DNA of 64,000 nt from Arthrobacter zhaoxinii. Its GTDB lineage: Bacteria; Actinomycetota; Actinomycetes; Actinomycetales; Micrococcaceae. Below are positions 52,725-60,860 of this stretch, piece by piece. The translations under genes and the position numbers were made by a program. The stretch spans positions 992,001-1,056,000 of the forward strand of contig NZ_CP104275.1 of assembly GCF_025244925.1 (NCBI RefSeq), read 5' to 3'. Within the stretch, counting starts at the first letter, position 1. Each line of letters opens with the position of its first letter. The notes under the pieces were generated by a model that was not told the origin of the DNA, ran no database searches, and saw only the letters and a list, made by a program, of their open reading frames with translations.

Positions 52725-53753
52725 TTGGATAACAATGCAGTGTTCATCCTGAACGAATACCGTGCCCTGAGGGCGCAGGAGCGACGGGACTATGTTGCCG
52801 CTGTCGATCATTCATGGACAGCAGCAAAAGCCGCGTCGCAGCATGATGACGCGTGGGGTTTCTGTCGCATGGCCTTTCAAGCAGGTCAGCTACAGCTTAA
52901 TCTCGGCCTGCTCCAAGAGGCCGTAGACACCTGTCGGCAGCTGCTCGAGTCCGAAGCAATAAAGCAGTACCCCGAGTTTGAATCGAGGACACGGGTGCTG
53001 CTGTCGCGGATATTACAAAACGAAGGGCAGATGCAAGGAGCGCTGGCGGTGGCCCGGGAATTGTCGAGGATGCCATCGCGGGAGCTGTCCCAGGACGGGC
53101 GGCGAAGTGTCCAGCACGTACTGGTCGCGTCGCTAGCTGAGGAAGGGGACACTGAGGCAGCGTGGGTGGAAGCGCTGAATCTCGTTGGCATGTTGGAGGG
53201 CGTCACCAGTCCGAGGACCATAGGCATGGCGTACTGGACAGTCAGCAACGTGGCCTTCATGTCTTCTCGGATCGACGAAGCTTTGGAAAATCAACGCCTA
53301 GCGGCAGAGGCCTTGTCTCGATTGGACGATGTCAATCTGTGGGCACAGTTCAATAAGGCAATTGCTCACATGCGGTTGATGGCTGGGCTCAACGGGCCTG
53401 AGACCGCTGAGTTCGTCGAGCGTGCAGAGGTCGCTTTTGCCGTCGCCGGTGGTGGCGAAATAGATCTGTACGAAATCCTGATCACCCGCGCTTGGTGGGA
53501 ATTCGCGTCCGGCAATGCGGCCAAAGCCGAAGGACTGCTTCGCCCACTCGAAAAAGAGTTAGCCGGTCCCTACCCGTTTTTGCAAGCACGTGCGTTGCTA
53601 GTCTTGGCTCGAAGCTTAAGGGCGTTGGGCTCCCACGCCGAAGCCTTGGAATGCGCCCTGCAATGTGAGCGTATCTTTACTGGGATCGGTGCGGACGTGT
53701 ATGCCTCCGAATCTCGGAAACTCATTGACACCGTTCACGAGACGGTCTCATAA
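52725..53753 (+). CDS. TPR-like helical repeat protein, candidate peptide receptor
   Basis: 342-residue, almost wholly helical protein. Repeated 34-40-residue units with TPR-like spacing are visible (FCRMAFQAGQLQLNLGLLQEAVDTC; AYWTVSNVAFMSSRIDEALENQRLA; LLVLARSLRALGSHAEALECAL, given in outline). No helix-turn-helix, signal peptide or membrane helix. In this it resembles Rap-type receptors or the peptide-binding part of RRNPP regulators more than a complete PlcR/Rgg. TTG start at 52725 with GAGG three bases ahead is uncertain; GTG at 52740 is possible. GC and codon choice are lower than in neighbours, hinting at recent acquisition. Divergent from the secreted peptide gene, 225 bases away. Confidence 0.75.
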   Translation: MDNNAVFILNEYRALRAQERRDYVAAVDHSWTAAKAASQHDDAWGFCRMAFQAGQLQLNLGLLQEAVDTCRQLLESEAIKQYPEFESRTRVLLSRILQNEGQMQGALAVARELSRMPSRELSQDGRRSVQHVLVASLAEEGDTEAAWVEALNLVGMLEGVTSPRTIGMAYWTVSNVAFMSSRIDEALENQRLAAEALSRLDDVNLWAQFNKAIAHMRLMAGLNGPETAEFVERAEVAFAVAGGGEIDLYEILITRAWWEFASGNAAKAEGLLRPLEKELAGPYPFLQARALLVLARSLRALGSHAEALECALQCERIFTGIGADVYASESRKLIDTVHETVS

Positions 53754-53920
53754 TCGCAAGTCACCGAATTAACGTTTTAGCGTCGGATGCTCAAGAGATG
53801 GGTGTTGAACGGCGAACATTACAGACTGGGGCATCAATTCCAGGCGGTGATTCCAGACGCTCCGGTACGGTAAGGCACATCCGCTGCATTGAGGTCCTGC
53901 GCGGCAACTTGGGGGAAGCA

Positions 53921-54397
53921 ATGGCAAGACAGGAAACAGTGCAGCACAACGGCTCCGGAGCGCTCAGAGACAGCGTCTCGCTCATCGTCCGGCAAAGTGC
54001 AGACCCTGACCGTGGAAACGGGATTCAAAACCCTTCGCCGCGCTCGGAAGCTTTGGTAAACCTGTCGGATGAGGGGCACCTTGTACTGGTGCTGCCTCCC
54101 GGCGAGGTGATTACTGGTTCCATGGCTACCGCCGTTGCCGAGAAGATTGATCAACTGGCGACTGCGCACAGTCTCCCGCTGCTTCTGACGTTGACGGGTG
54201 TGGAATCCATTTCCCGTAGTGCCCGGGACATCTTCAGTGCTGCACGTTCCCTGGCCGCCGTAGCTGTCCTCGGGGTTTCTCCGGTCGATCGGGTGATCGC
54301 GAATTTTCTGCTCGGAGGAGAGGTTCAGCCCTGTCCCACACGGTATTTTTCTCAGGAAGGCGATGCCCTGAACTGGCTCAGAAGGTATGCCGCGTGA
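53921..54397 (+). CDS. STAS/SEC14-like domain protein (DUF7793 type)
   Basis: 158-residue cytoplasmic protein. After a polar N-terminus, residues 45-158 follow the pattern of actinobacterial STAS-like proteins: LVLPPGEVITGSMATAVAEKIDQL, LLLTLTGVESISRSARDIFSAA, VAVLGVSPVDRVIANFLLGG and PTRYFSQEGDALNWL (last two outlined). Such domains sense or relay signals through protein contacts. ATG at 53921 follows GGGGGAAG by about 3 bases; earlier in-frame starts are less likely. The stop overlaps the GTG of the GGDEF-EAL gene (GTGA), so the pair is probably made in fixed ratio and acts together. Confidence 0.78.
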   Translation: MARQETVQHNGSGALRDSVSLIVRQSADPDRGNGIQNPSPRSEALVNLSDEGHLVLVLPPGEVITGSMATAVAEKIDQLATAHSLPLLLTLTGVESISRSARDIFSAARSLAAVAVLGVSPVDRVIANFLLGGEVQPCPTRYFSQEGDALNWLRRYAA

Positions 54398-55968
54398 TCC
54401 CTCCACAAGAGGGAGCCGGGGACCTGCCGGCGGACCCGCGCCTCGGCAGCATCGTTGAGGGCATTGTCAGGATCGCAGCGGGAAACCTCACGTCCCGGAT
54501 TCCGGTCTCATCCGCCCGCGATCAGGTTGATGCCGTCAGCACGGGCATTAACCTCCTGGCAGCGGAACTGGACGACATGTACCAGGACATGGAGCAGCGG
54601 GTCGAGTCCCGCACGCTGGAACTCCGCGCAGCGCACCAACAGGTGCAGCGAATGGCGCTTTCAGATCCGCTCACCGGACTGAGCAACCGGATTGACTTGA
54701 TGCAGCAGGTGGAGTTGGCTCTGACGGACTGGGACGGTCGGGAAGCCGCACCCGCCGTGCTGATGATTGATCTGGACGGATTCAAGGAAATCAACGACAG
54801 TTTTGGACACAAAGCCGGGGACTTGGTGCTGCAGGAAGTGGCGGGCCGGCTGCTCGCCTCGGTTCCGGAGGAAATCGTTGTAGCGCGGCTCGGCGGCGAC
54901 GAATTCGCGGTTTTGCTCCCCGAGGTTGCGCGGTTATCGGCGCTCGAAGCCGCGGAAAGGATCCAGGCGGCTTTGGGCATTCGGACCGTTGTGGAGGGAC
55001 TGGATGTTTGGCCTCGTGCGAGCATCGGCGTGCACCTTGCCGAGGCTGGGCAATCCGCCGAGGATCTGCTGCTCCGCGCCGATACCGCCATGTACGAGGC
55101 GAAGGAAGGCGGCCCGGGCCAGGTGCGGTTATTTGAACCGGTGATGCTCTACGCCCGCCAACTGCGGCGGGAAATGGCCTCTGACCTGCGCAGGGCCGTT
55201 GAACGCAACGAATTCCGGTTGGCGTACCAGCCTGTCGTTGACATAGTCACCGGTAAGATGCAGGGCGTGGAGGTGCTGCTGCGCTGGGAGCATCCGACGC
55301 AGGGACTGGTCATGCCGGACATCTTCATCCCGCTGGCCGAGGAGAGCGGAGCCATCCTGGGGATCGGACGCTGGGTGCTGCGGTCTGCCCTGGAACAACT
55401 AGCGCAGTGGCGTAATTCGGGTCAGGACCAGGACGGCTTCCATATCCGCGTCAATGTGTCCCCGTCCGAGCTGGAGAGCATGGATCTGGTGGACTACGTC
55501 CGCGCCGTCCTGCGCGAAACCGGTGCCGTGCCCAGAGACCTGGTCCTGGAAATCACCGAGAGTGCCTTTGTCGGCAGCGGAGATGTGGAGACCTATTCCA
55601 TGAAAGCGCTGAAGGCCTTGGGCGTCCGCCTGGAAATCGACGATTTCGGCACGGGCTATTCCTCCATAAGCTACCTGCGCCGGCTGCCCGTGGACACCGT
55701 TAAGGTGGACCGGGCACTCATCGCGGACATTGGCCGGGACAAGGGGCAGCTGGAGTTCGTCGACGCTGTCCACCACCTCATCCAGGCCGCGGGCATGGAG
55801 GCGGTCTTCGAGGGGATCGAAACCCCGGAGCAGGCCGAACTGCTGCAGGACATGGGCTGCTGCAACGGCCAGGGCTACTACTTCAGCCGGCCGCTTACCG
55901 CAGAGCAGGTGGGGACGCTCCTGGCGAGCGGAAGCCGCCTGCCGGTGGCTACGGAGCTGGTGGCGTAG
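54394..55968 (+). CDS. HAMP-GGDEF-EAL cyclic-di-GMP turnover protein
   Basis: 524-residue soluble protein. Residues 12-85 look like a HAMP linker and coiled coil without membrane helices. The GGDEF domain (about 85-245) has MIDLDGFKEINDSFGH and an intact RLGGDEFAVLL, but no RxxD inhibitory site before it. The EAL domain (about 265-515) has EVLLRW at the signature, then NVSPSELES, EITES, DDFGTGYSS, KVDRALI and EGIET, so the metal and catalytic residues appear present and both activities are possible. GTG start overlaps the STAS-like gene. Could adjust exopolysaccharide or surface fibre production through c-di-GMP. Confidence 0.92.
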   Translation: MIPPQEGAGDLPADPRLGSIVEGIVRIAAGNLTSRIPVSSARDQVDAVSTGINLLAAELDDMYQDMEQRVESRTLELRAAHQQVQRMALSDPLTGLSNRIDLMQQVELALTDWDGREAAPAVLMIDLDGFKEINDSFGHKAGDLVLQEVAGRLLASVPEEIVVARLGGDEFAVLLPEVARLSALEAAERIQAALGIRTVVEGLDVWPRASIGVHLAEAGQSAEDLLLRADTAMYEAKEGGPGQVRLFEPVMLYARQLRREMASDLRRAVERNEFRLAYQPVVDIVTGKMQGVEVLLRWEHPTQGLVMPDIFIPLAEESGAILGIGRWVLRSALEQLAQWRNSGQDQDGFHIRVNVSPSELESMDLVDYVRAVLRETGAVPRDLVLEITESAFVGSGDVETYSMKALKALGVRLEIDDFGTGYSSISYLRRLPVDTVKVDRALIADIGRDKGQLEFVDAVHHLIQAAGMEAVFEGIETPEQAELLQDMGCCNGQGYYFSRPLTAEQVGTLLASGSRLPVATELVA

Positions 55969-55989
55969 CCTGACTCCCGGACGGGAAGA

Positions 55990-56547
55990 TCAGTTCAGGA
56001 CCCGGTAGTGCAGGAACACGACGCCGTTGGCGAAGCGTTTCTCATCCAGCAGCTCCAAACCCAGCCGGAGTCCGTCCGGGAGGAACCGCTTCCCGCCGCC
56101 GATGATCACGGGGGAGAGCAGCTGATGCAGCTCGTCAACCAGTCCAGCCTTCAGCGCCTGCCCCGCGAGGTTCGCGCCGCCCACTGACACGTCGTCGTCG
56201 GACGCCTCCACAAGCGCCCGCACGGCGGCGGGATCGAACGTCCGCGCGAGCCGCGTGCGCGGGGCGGAGACCTCGGTGAGCGAACGGGAAAAGACCACCT
56301 TGTCCGCCGCCTGCCAGATCCGTGCATATTCCTGGATGGCCTGCGGCTCGCCTTCGGGCGGCAACGAATCCCAGTACGACATCACCTCGTACAGCTGCCG
56401 CCCGATCAGATGCGTGCCTACGTTGCGCTCGAGTCCATTGACGAAGAGATGCACCTCTTCATCGGGCATGCTCCAGTCAAAGGACCCGGCCTCATCCGCA
56501 ACGTAGCCGTCCAGGGAAGTGATGCTTGTGTAGATCAGCCGTCCCAT
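55990..56547 (-). CDS. dihydrofolate reductase family protein (RibD C-terminal type)
   Basis: 185-residue NADPH-dependent reductase-like protein. It begins RLIYTSITSLDGYVADEAG, has the HLIGRQLYEVM segment, and DVSVGGANLAGQALKAGLVDEL for cofactor binding, ending with a typical SPVIIGGGKRFLP. Related proteins are spread widely in actinobacteria and usually have no assigned substrate. Convergent with the c-di-GMP gene, 21 bases away, and 18 bases downstream of the mutase stop on the same strand side. Confidence 0.85.
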   Translation of the reverse strand: MGRLIYTSITSLDGYVADEAGSFDWSMPDEEVHLFVNGLERNVGTHLIGRQLYEVMSYWDSLPPEGEPQAIQEYARIWQAADKVVFSRSLTEVSAPRTRLARTFDPAAVRALVEASDDDVSVGGANLAGQALKAGLVDELHQLLSPVIIGGGKRFLPDGLRLGLELLDEKRFANGVVFLHYRVLN

Positions 56548-56565
56548 GCCGGCCTCCTGACCTGG

Positions 56566-58329
56566 TTAGAGTCCCAGGGCCGTCCGCACATCCGCCAGTA
56601 CTGCATCCAGCGTGGCGCGGGCGTTTGCACGCGCAGCCGGCAGATCGGCGGCCGAGCCGACGGGTTCAATCACTTCGAGGTAGCACTTGAGCTTCGGTTC
56701 GGTTCCGCTGGGACGGATGATGACCCGGGTGTTGTCCTCGGTAATGTACCGCAGTCCGTCCGTGGGCGGCAGGCCGCCTGCACCTTCCGAAAGGTCGACG
56801 GCGGTTGCCACGGGTGAGCCTGCGAACGAGGCGGGCGGGAACTCGCGGAGCCGCTGCATCATTTCCGTGCGCAGTCCAAGGTTCTGGACGCGGATGGAGA
56901 GCTGGTCGCTCTGGTGCAGGCCGTGCTCCAGGGCGAGCTCATCGAGTTCGTCAAAGAGGGTGCGCCCGGCAGCCTTCAAAGAGGCCGCCAGCTCGGCCAG
57001 AAGCACGCCGGCGGAGATTCCGTCCTTGTCCCGGACCAGTCCGGGGGCCACGCAGTAGCCCAGGGCCTCTTCGTAGCCGAAGGTCAGCTTCGGCACACGG
57101 GAGATCCACTTGAAACCGGTCAGGGTTTCCTGGTGCTCAAATCCTGCAGCCTCGGCAATGCGGGCCAGCAGCCGGGAGGACACGATCGAGTTGGCGAAGA
57201 CGACGCCGGAACGCGTCTTCTCGCCGCGCACCTTCCACCGGCCGGCGGCGATCCGGCCGGCGATGTGGCGGCCCAGCAGGGCCCCCACTTCGTCACCGCG
57301 CAGCATGCGCCAAACACCAGTGGCGGGATCCTTGGCGGCGACGGCGGCGCGGTCGGCGTCGGGATCGTTGGCCAGGACGAGGTCCGCGTCGCGTTCGGCG
57401 GCAAGCTTCAGGGCCAGGTCCAGTGCTCCGGGTTCCTCCGGATTGGGGAAGGCAACGGTGGGGAAGTCCGGGTCCGGCAGGGCCTGCTCGGGAACCAGGG
57501 TCACCGACGTGAAACCGGCTCCGCGAAGCACTGCGGACATGGTTTCGCCGCCGACGCCGTGCATGGGCGTGAGGACGATGTCCAGGTCCCGTGCCGGGTA
57601 GCCTTCACGGTGCGCCAGGTCGTCCACGGCGCCGATGTAGTCGGCGATCAGAGATTCGGAAACCTCCGTGTAGCCATCCGGTGCCAGCTCAATGGAGTCC
57701 AGCGGAACGGTGTAGTCGATCCGCGCGGCGATCTCGGCGTCGTACGGTGTGACGATCTGTGCGCCGCGGCCCGGGCCCTTGACCGTACGGCCGCCCAGGT
57801 AGACCTTGTAGCCGTTGTCCGCGGCAGGGTTGTGGCTGGCCGTGACCATCACGCCCGCGTCCGTGTCCAAAGCGCGCACCGCGTAGGCGAGCAGCGGCGT
57901 TGGAAGCGTGCACGGCAGGAGGAAGGTTTCGATGCCGGCGGCGCCGAACACGGCAGCCGTTTCCAGGGCGAAGTCCTTCGACTTGTACCGGGCGTCGTAT
58001 CCGATGACGGCGCTGGGGGTCCAGCTGTCGCGGGCAGTGTCCTGCAGGAAGGAGGCAATGCCGGCGGCGGTGCGGCGCACCACCACACGGTTCATCCGGT
58101 TGGGGCCGGCGCCCAGCTCCGCACGCAGCCCCGCGGTTCCGAACTCAAGCGTGCCGGCAAACCGGTCCGCCAGCTCCTGGGCCGCCGCGGCTGCCCCGGC
58201 GTCCGTACCGTCCGCGATGGTGCGCAGAAGGGTACGGAGCTGGAGCACGGTGTCAGGATCGGGGTCGCTGTCCGCCCATTCCTGCGCGGCGGCGGTGAGT
58301 TCTTCGAGTTCAGCGGGAATCAAAGTCAT
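56566..58329 (-). CDS. pmmB: phospho-sugar mutase (PmmB-like phosphoglucomutase/phosphomannomutase)
   Basis: 587-residue alpha-D-phosphohexomutase that moves phosphate between C6 and C1 of a hexose. Active-site phosphoserine in VMVTASHNPAADNGYKVY (about residue 161), magnesium site NDPDADRAAVA, sugar-binding GDEVGALLG and the phosphate loop RPSGTEPKLKCY near the end. N-terminal extension and length match the PmmB group. In mycobacteria this gene also neighbours the purine nucleoside phosphorylase, as here. Mannose-1-phosphate or glucose-1-phosphate from it would feed the GDP-mannose and UDP-glucose routes. Confidence 0.92.
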   Translation of the reverse strand: MTLIPAELEELTAAAQEWADSDPDPDTVLQLRTLLRTIADGTDAGAAAAAQELADRFAGTLEFGTAGLRAELGAGPNRMNRVVVRRTAAGIASFLQDTARDSWTPSAVIGYDARYKSKDFALETAAVFGAAGIETFLLPCTLPTPLLAYAVRALDTDAGVMVTASHNPAADNGYKVYLGGRTVKGPGRGAQIVTPYDAEIAARIDYTVPLDSIELAPDGYTEVSESLIADYIGAVDDLAHREGYPARDLDIVLTPMHGVGGETMSAVLRGAGFTSVTLVPEQALPDPDFPTVAFPNPEEPGALDLALKLAAERDADLVLANDPDADRAAVAAKDPATGVWRMLRGDEVGALLGRHIAGRIAAGRWKVRGEKTRSGVVFANSIVSSRLLARIAEAAGFEHQETLTGFKWISRVPKLTFGYEEALGYCVAPGLVRDKDGISAGVLLAELAASLKAAGRTLFDELDELALEHGLHQSDQLSIRVQNLGLRTEMMQRLREFPPASFAGSPVATAVDLSEGAGGLPPTDGLRYITEDNTRVIIRPSGTEPKLKCYLEVIEPVGSAADLPAARANARATLDAVLADVRTALGL

Positions 58330-58380
58330 GTGGATACCTAATGTTGCTGGTGCGGATAGCTGAGCGGCGGCGGAAGCGGG

Positions 58381-59181
58381 CTAGATCTTGTTGATGATCT
58401 CGGCAAGCAGCTTGGAGATGCGCGGTCCGGCGGCCTGTCCCGCTTCGAGGACCTCGCCGTGGCTCAGTGCCACCGGGCTGATGCCGGCGGCGAGGTTGGT
58501 GACCAGGGAGATGCCGAAGACCTCCATGCCGGCGTGGCGAGCGGCAATGGCTTCCAGCGCGGTGGACATGCCCACCAGATCGGCGCCGATGGTCTTGGCG
58601 TAGCGGACCTCGGCCGGGGTTTCGTAGTGCGGACCGGTGAACTGGGCGTAAACGCCTTCGTCAAGGGTGGGGTCCACGCTGCGGGCAACGTCGCGCAGGC
58701 GCGACGAGTAAAGGTCCGTCAGGTCCACGAACGTGGCGCCTTCGAGCGGTGAGGTTGCCGTGAGGTTCAGGTGGTCGCTGATGAGCACCGGGGTGCCGGG
58801 CTGCCACTCGGGGTTCAACCCGCCGCAGCCGTTGGTGAGGACCATGACCTTGGCGCCGGCAGCTGCTGCGGTGCGGACGCCGTGGACGACGGCGCGTACG
58901 CCCTTGCCCTCGTAGTAGTGGGTGCGTGCACCCAGGACGAGGGCGCGCTTGCCATCGGTGGTGAGGACGGAGCGGATGGTACCCACGTGCCCCTGCACGG
59001 ACGGGGCGGAGAAGCCCGGGATGTCGGAGGCGGAGAGGGTGGCGGTGGTCTCGCCGATCAGTTCAGCAGCTTCACCCCAGCCGCTTCCGAGGACCAGGGC
59101 AATGTCATGGGTGGGCACGCCGGTGTGCTCTGCAATGTAGTCGGCGGCCTGCTGGGCAAGTTCAAATGGGTCGTTAGTCAC
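58381..59181 (-). CDS. punA: purine-nucleoside phosphorylase
   Basis: 266-residue class II (trimeric) phosphorylase that splits purine nucleosides with phosphate. Motifs: LVLGSGWGEAAEL (phosphate loop), GARTHYYEGKG, LTNGCGGLNPEWQPGTPVLISDHLN (base-binding, given in outline) and TGPHYETPAEVR, then VGMSTALEAIAARHAGMEV. Transcribed ahead of the mutase on the same strand (51-base gap). Ribose-1-phosphate or deoxyribose-1-phosphate from it can be isomerised by a mutase and enter the DeoC pathway. Confidence 0.94.
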   Translation of the reverse strand: MTNDPFELAQQAADYIAEHTGVPTHDIALVLGSGWGEAAELIGETTATLSASDIPGFSAPSVQGHVGTIRSVLTTDGKRALVLGARTHYYEGKGVRAVVHGVRTAAAAGAKVMVLTNGCGGLNPEWQPGTPVLISDHLNLTATSPLEGATFVDLTDLYSSRLRDVARSVDPTLDEGVYAQFTGPHYETPAEVRYAKTIGADLVGMSTALEAIAARHAGMEVFGISLVTNLAAGISPVALSHGEVLEAGQAAGPRISKLLAEIINKI

Positions 59182-59235
59182 TTAACAAACTTACAGCCTG
59201 CAGGGAGCGCCGGAGTCCGCGGCGGAGACCACCGT

Positions 59236-59272
59236 TTGAGCGCCGTCACGGGATGGGACAGAATAGAGCCTT
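59236..59272 (+). promoter_or_regulatory. predicted promoter giving a leaderless or near-leaderless lpdA mRNA
   Basis: TTGAGC (59236-59241), 17-base spacer, CAGAAT (59259-59264). Transcription would start at about 59271, at or next to the GTG start at 59273. No Shine-Dalgarno sequence precedes the GTG, which fits leaderless translation, common in actinobacteria. Confidence 0.4.
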
Positions 59273-60679
59273 GTGACCACCCAACTAGATTTCACTGCCC
59301 GGAAACTTGCGATTCTCGGAGGGGGCCCCGGCGGCTATGAGGCTGCCCTCGTGGCCGCATCCCTCGGTGCGGACGTAACCATCGTCGAGCGGCAGGGGTT
59401 GGGCGGCTCTGCAGTGCTCACCGACGTCGTTCCCTCCAAGACCCTCATCGCCACCGCCGATGTGATGACCCGCATGAATGCTGCCCGCAATCTCGGCGTG
59501 GAATTCGGGGACGTGGCCTCGCCGGTCTTCGCGGACCTGAAGGTGGTCAACCACCGTCTGCTGGCCCTGGCCAAGGAACAGTCCAACGATATCCGCAGCA
59601 CCCTCGAGCGGGCGGGCGTCAAGGTGAAGATCGGTGACGGCCGCCTGCTGGACAACTCCACCATCGAGGTCACCGCCGCGGATGGCACCGTGGAAACGGT
59701 CAAGGCCGAGGCGCTGCTGATTGCCACCGGCGCGAACCCCCGTGAGCTGGACACCTCCGTGCCGGATGGTGAACGGATCTTCACCTGGAAGCAGATCTAC
59801 AACCTCACCGAGGTTCCCGAGCACCTGATCGTCATCGGTTCCGGTGTCACCGGCGCCGAATTCGCCTCTGCCTACAACGGCCTCGGCACCAAGGTCACAC
59901 TGATCTCCAGCCGCGACCGGGTGCTGCCGGGCGAAGACGCAGACGCCGCCGTTGTGCTGGAGGACGTCTTCCAGGCCCGCGGCATGACCGTGCTCAGCCG
60001 GTCCCGCGCCGACTCCGTGAAGAACACCGGCGACGGCGTGCTCGTGACGCTTTCGGACGGACGCACGGTGGAGGGCAGCCACTGCCTCGTGGCCGTGGGC
60101 GCCATCCCCAACACCGCCGGCATTGGCCTGGAAGAAGCCGGCGTGCAGCTGGACGAGCGCGGCCAGATCCGGGTCGACGGCGTCTCCCGCACCACGGCGG
60201 ACAACGTCTACGCCGCGGGCGACTGCACCGGCGTCTTCAACCTGGCGTCCGTGGCGGCCATGCAGGGCCGCATCGCGGTGGCGCACCTGATGGGCGACGG
60301 CGTGAAGCCGCTGAAGCTCAAGACCGTGGCCTCGAACATCTTCACCTCCCCGGAGATTGCCTCCGTGGGCGTCAGTGAAGCCGACGTGGCCGAGGGCCGC
60401 TACCAGGGCGACGTCATCAAGCTGTCCCTGCACACCAATGCCCGGGCCAAGATGATGGACGTCAAGGAAGGCTTTGTGAAGATCATTGCCCGCAAGGGCT
60501 CCGGCAGTGTGATCGGCGGCGTTGTGGTGGGTCCGCGTGCGTCGGAGCTGATCTTCCCGATTGCCATCGCCGTCACGCAGAAGCTGCACGTGGATGACCT
60601 GGCCAGCACCTTCGCCGTGTACCCGTCCCTCACCGGGTCCATTTCCGAAGCCGCCCGGCGGCTGCACGTTCACCTGTAG
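59273..60679 (+). CDS. lpdA: LpdA-type NAD(P)H-quinone dehydrogenase
   Basis: 468-residue flavoprotein of the pyridine nucleotide-disulfide reductase family. FAD motif ILGGGPGGYEAAL, NAD(P) motif VIGSGVTGAEFASAY, and YAAGDCTGVFNLASVA. The redox pair CxxxxC of true lipoamide dehydrogenases is missing: the segment reads GLGGSAVLTDVVPSKTL. This marks the mycobacterial LpdA type, which reduces quinones instead of lipoamide. The mutase-phosphorylase-LpdA neighbourhood also matches mycobacteria. Confidence 0.9.
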   Translation: MTTQLDFTARKLAILGGGPGGYEAALVAASLGADVTIVERQGLGGSAVLTDVVPSKTLIATADVMTRMNAARNLGVEFGDVASPVFADLKVVNHRLLALAKEQSNDIRSTLERAGVKVKIGDGRLLDNSTIEVTAADGTVETVKAEALLIATGANPRELDTSVPDGERIFTWKQIYNLTEVPEHLIVIGSGVTGAEFASAYNGLGTKVTLISSRDRVLPGEDADAAVVLEDVFQARGMTVLSRSRADSVKNTGDGVLVTLSDGRTVEGSHCLVAVGAIPNTAGIGLEEAGVQLDERGQIRVDGVSRTTADNVYAAGDCTGVFNLASVAAMQGRIAVAHLMGDGVKPLKLKTVASNIFTSPEIASVGVSEADVAEGRYQGDVIKLSLHTNARAKMMDVKEGFVKIIARKGSGSVIGGVVVGPRASELIFPIAIAVTQKLHVDDLASTFAVYPSLTGSISEAARRLHVHL

Positions 60680-60697
60680 GGAGCTGCTCTTTTTACT

Positions 60698-60745
60698 TCC
60701 CGCGTCCGCGGCGGATTATCCGTCCGCGGGCGCGGGACTTTTTTT
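60698..60745 (+). terminator. intrinsic terminator after lpdA
   Basis: TCCCGCGTCCGCGG pairs with CCGCGGGCGCGGGA (one T-G wobble) over 14 bp with a 12-base loop, followed by CTTTTTTT. Starts 19 bases after the stop codon. Confidence 0.93.
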
Positions 60746-60772
60746 ATGCCCGGATTTCGACGGCGCGAAACA

Positions 60773-60796
60773 TTTGTCCGGTATTTGGACACAAAT
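60773..60796. promoter_or_regulatory. imperfect inverted repeat upstream of the MFS gene
   Basis: TTTGTCC and GGACACAAA arms around GGTATTT, in the upstream part of the 115-base gap. A -10-like TACGAT is at 60820-60825. Position suits a repressor or activator site for the transporter. Confidence 0.35.
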
Positions 60797-60860
60797 CTCA
60801 AATAACGGACGGATGCTCCTACGATATGGATACTTCATTTCCTCTTGCGAAAGAGTTCCA

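Noticed and set aside
56914..58341. 475-codon forward frame opposite the phospho-sugar mutase
   Set aside because: Antisense shadow; the mutase frame holds all catalytic motifs.
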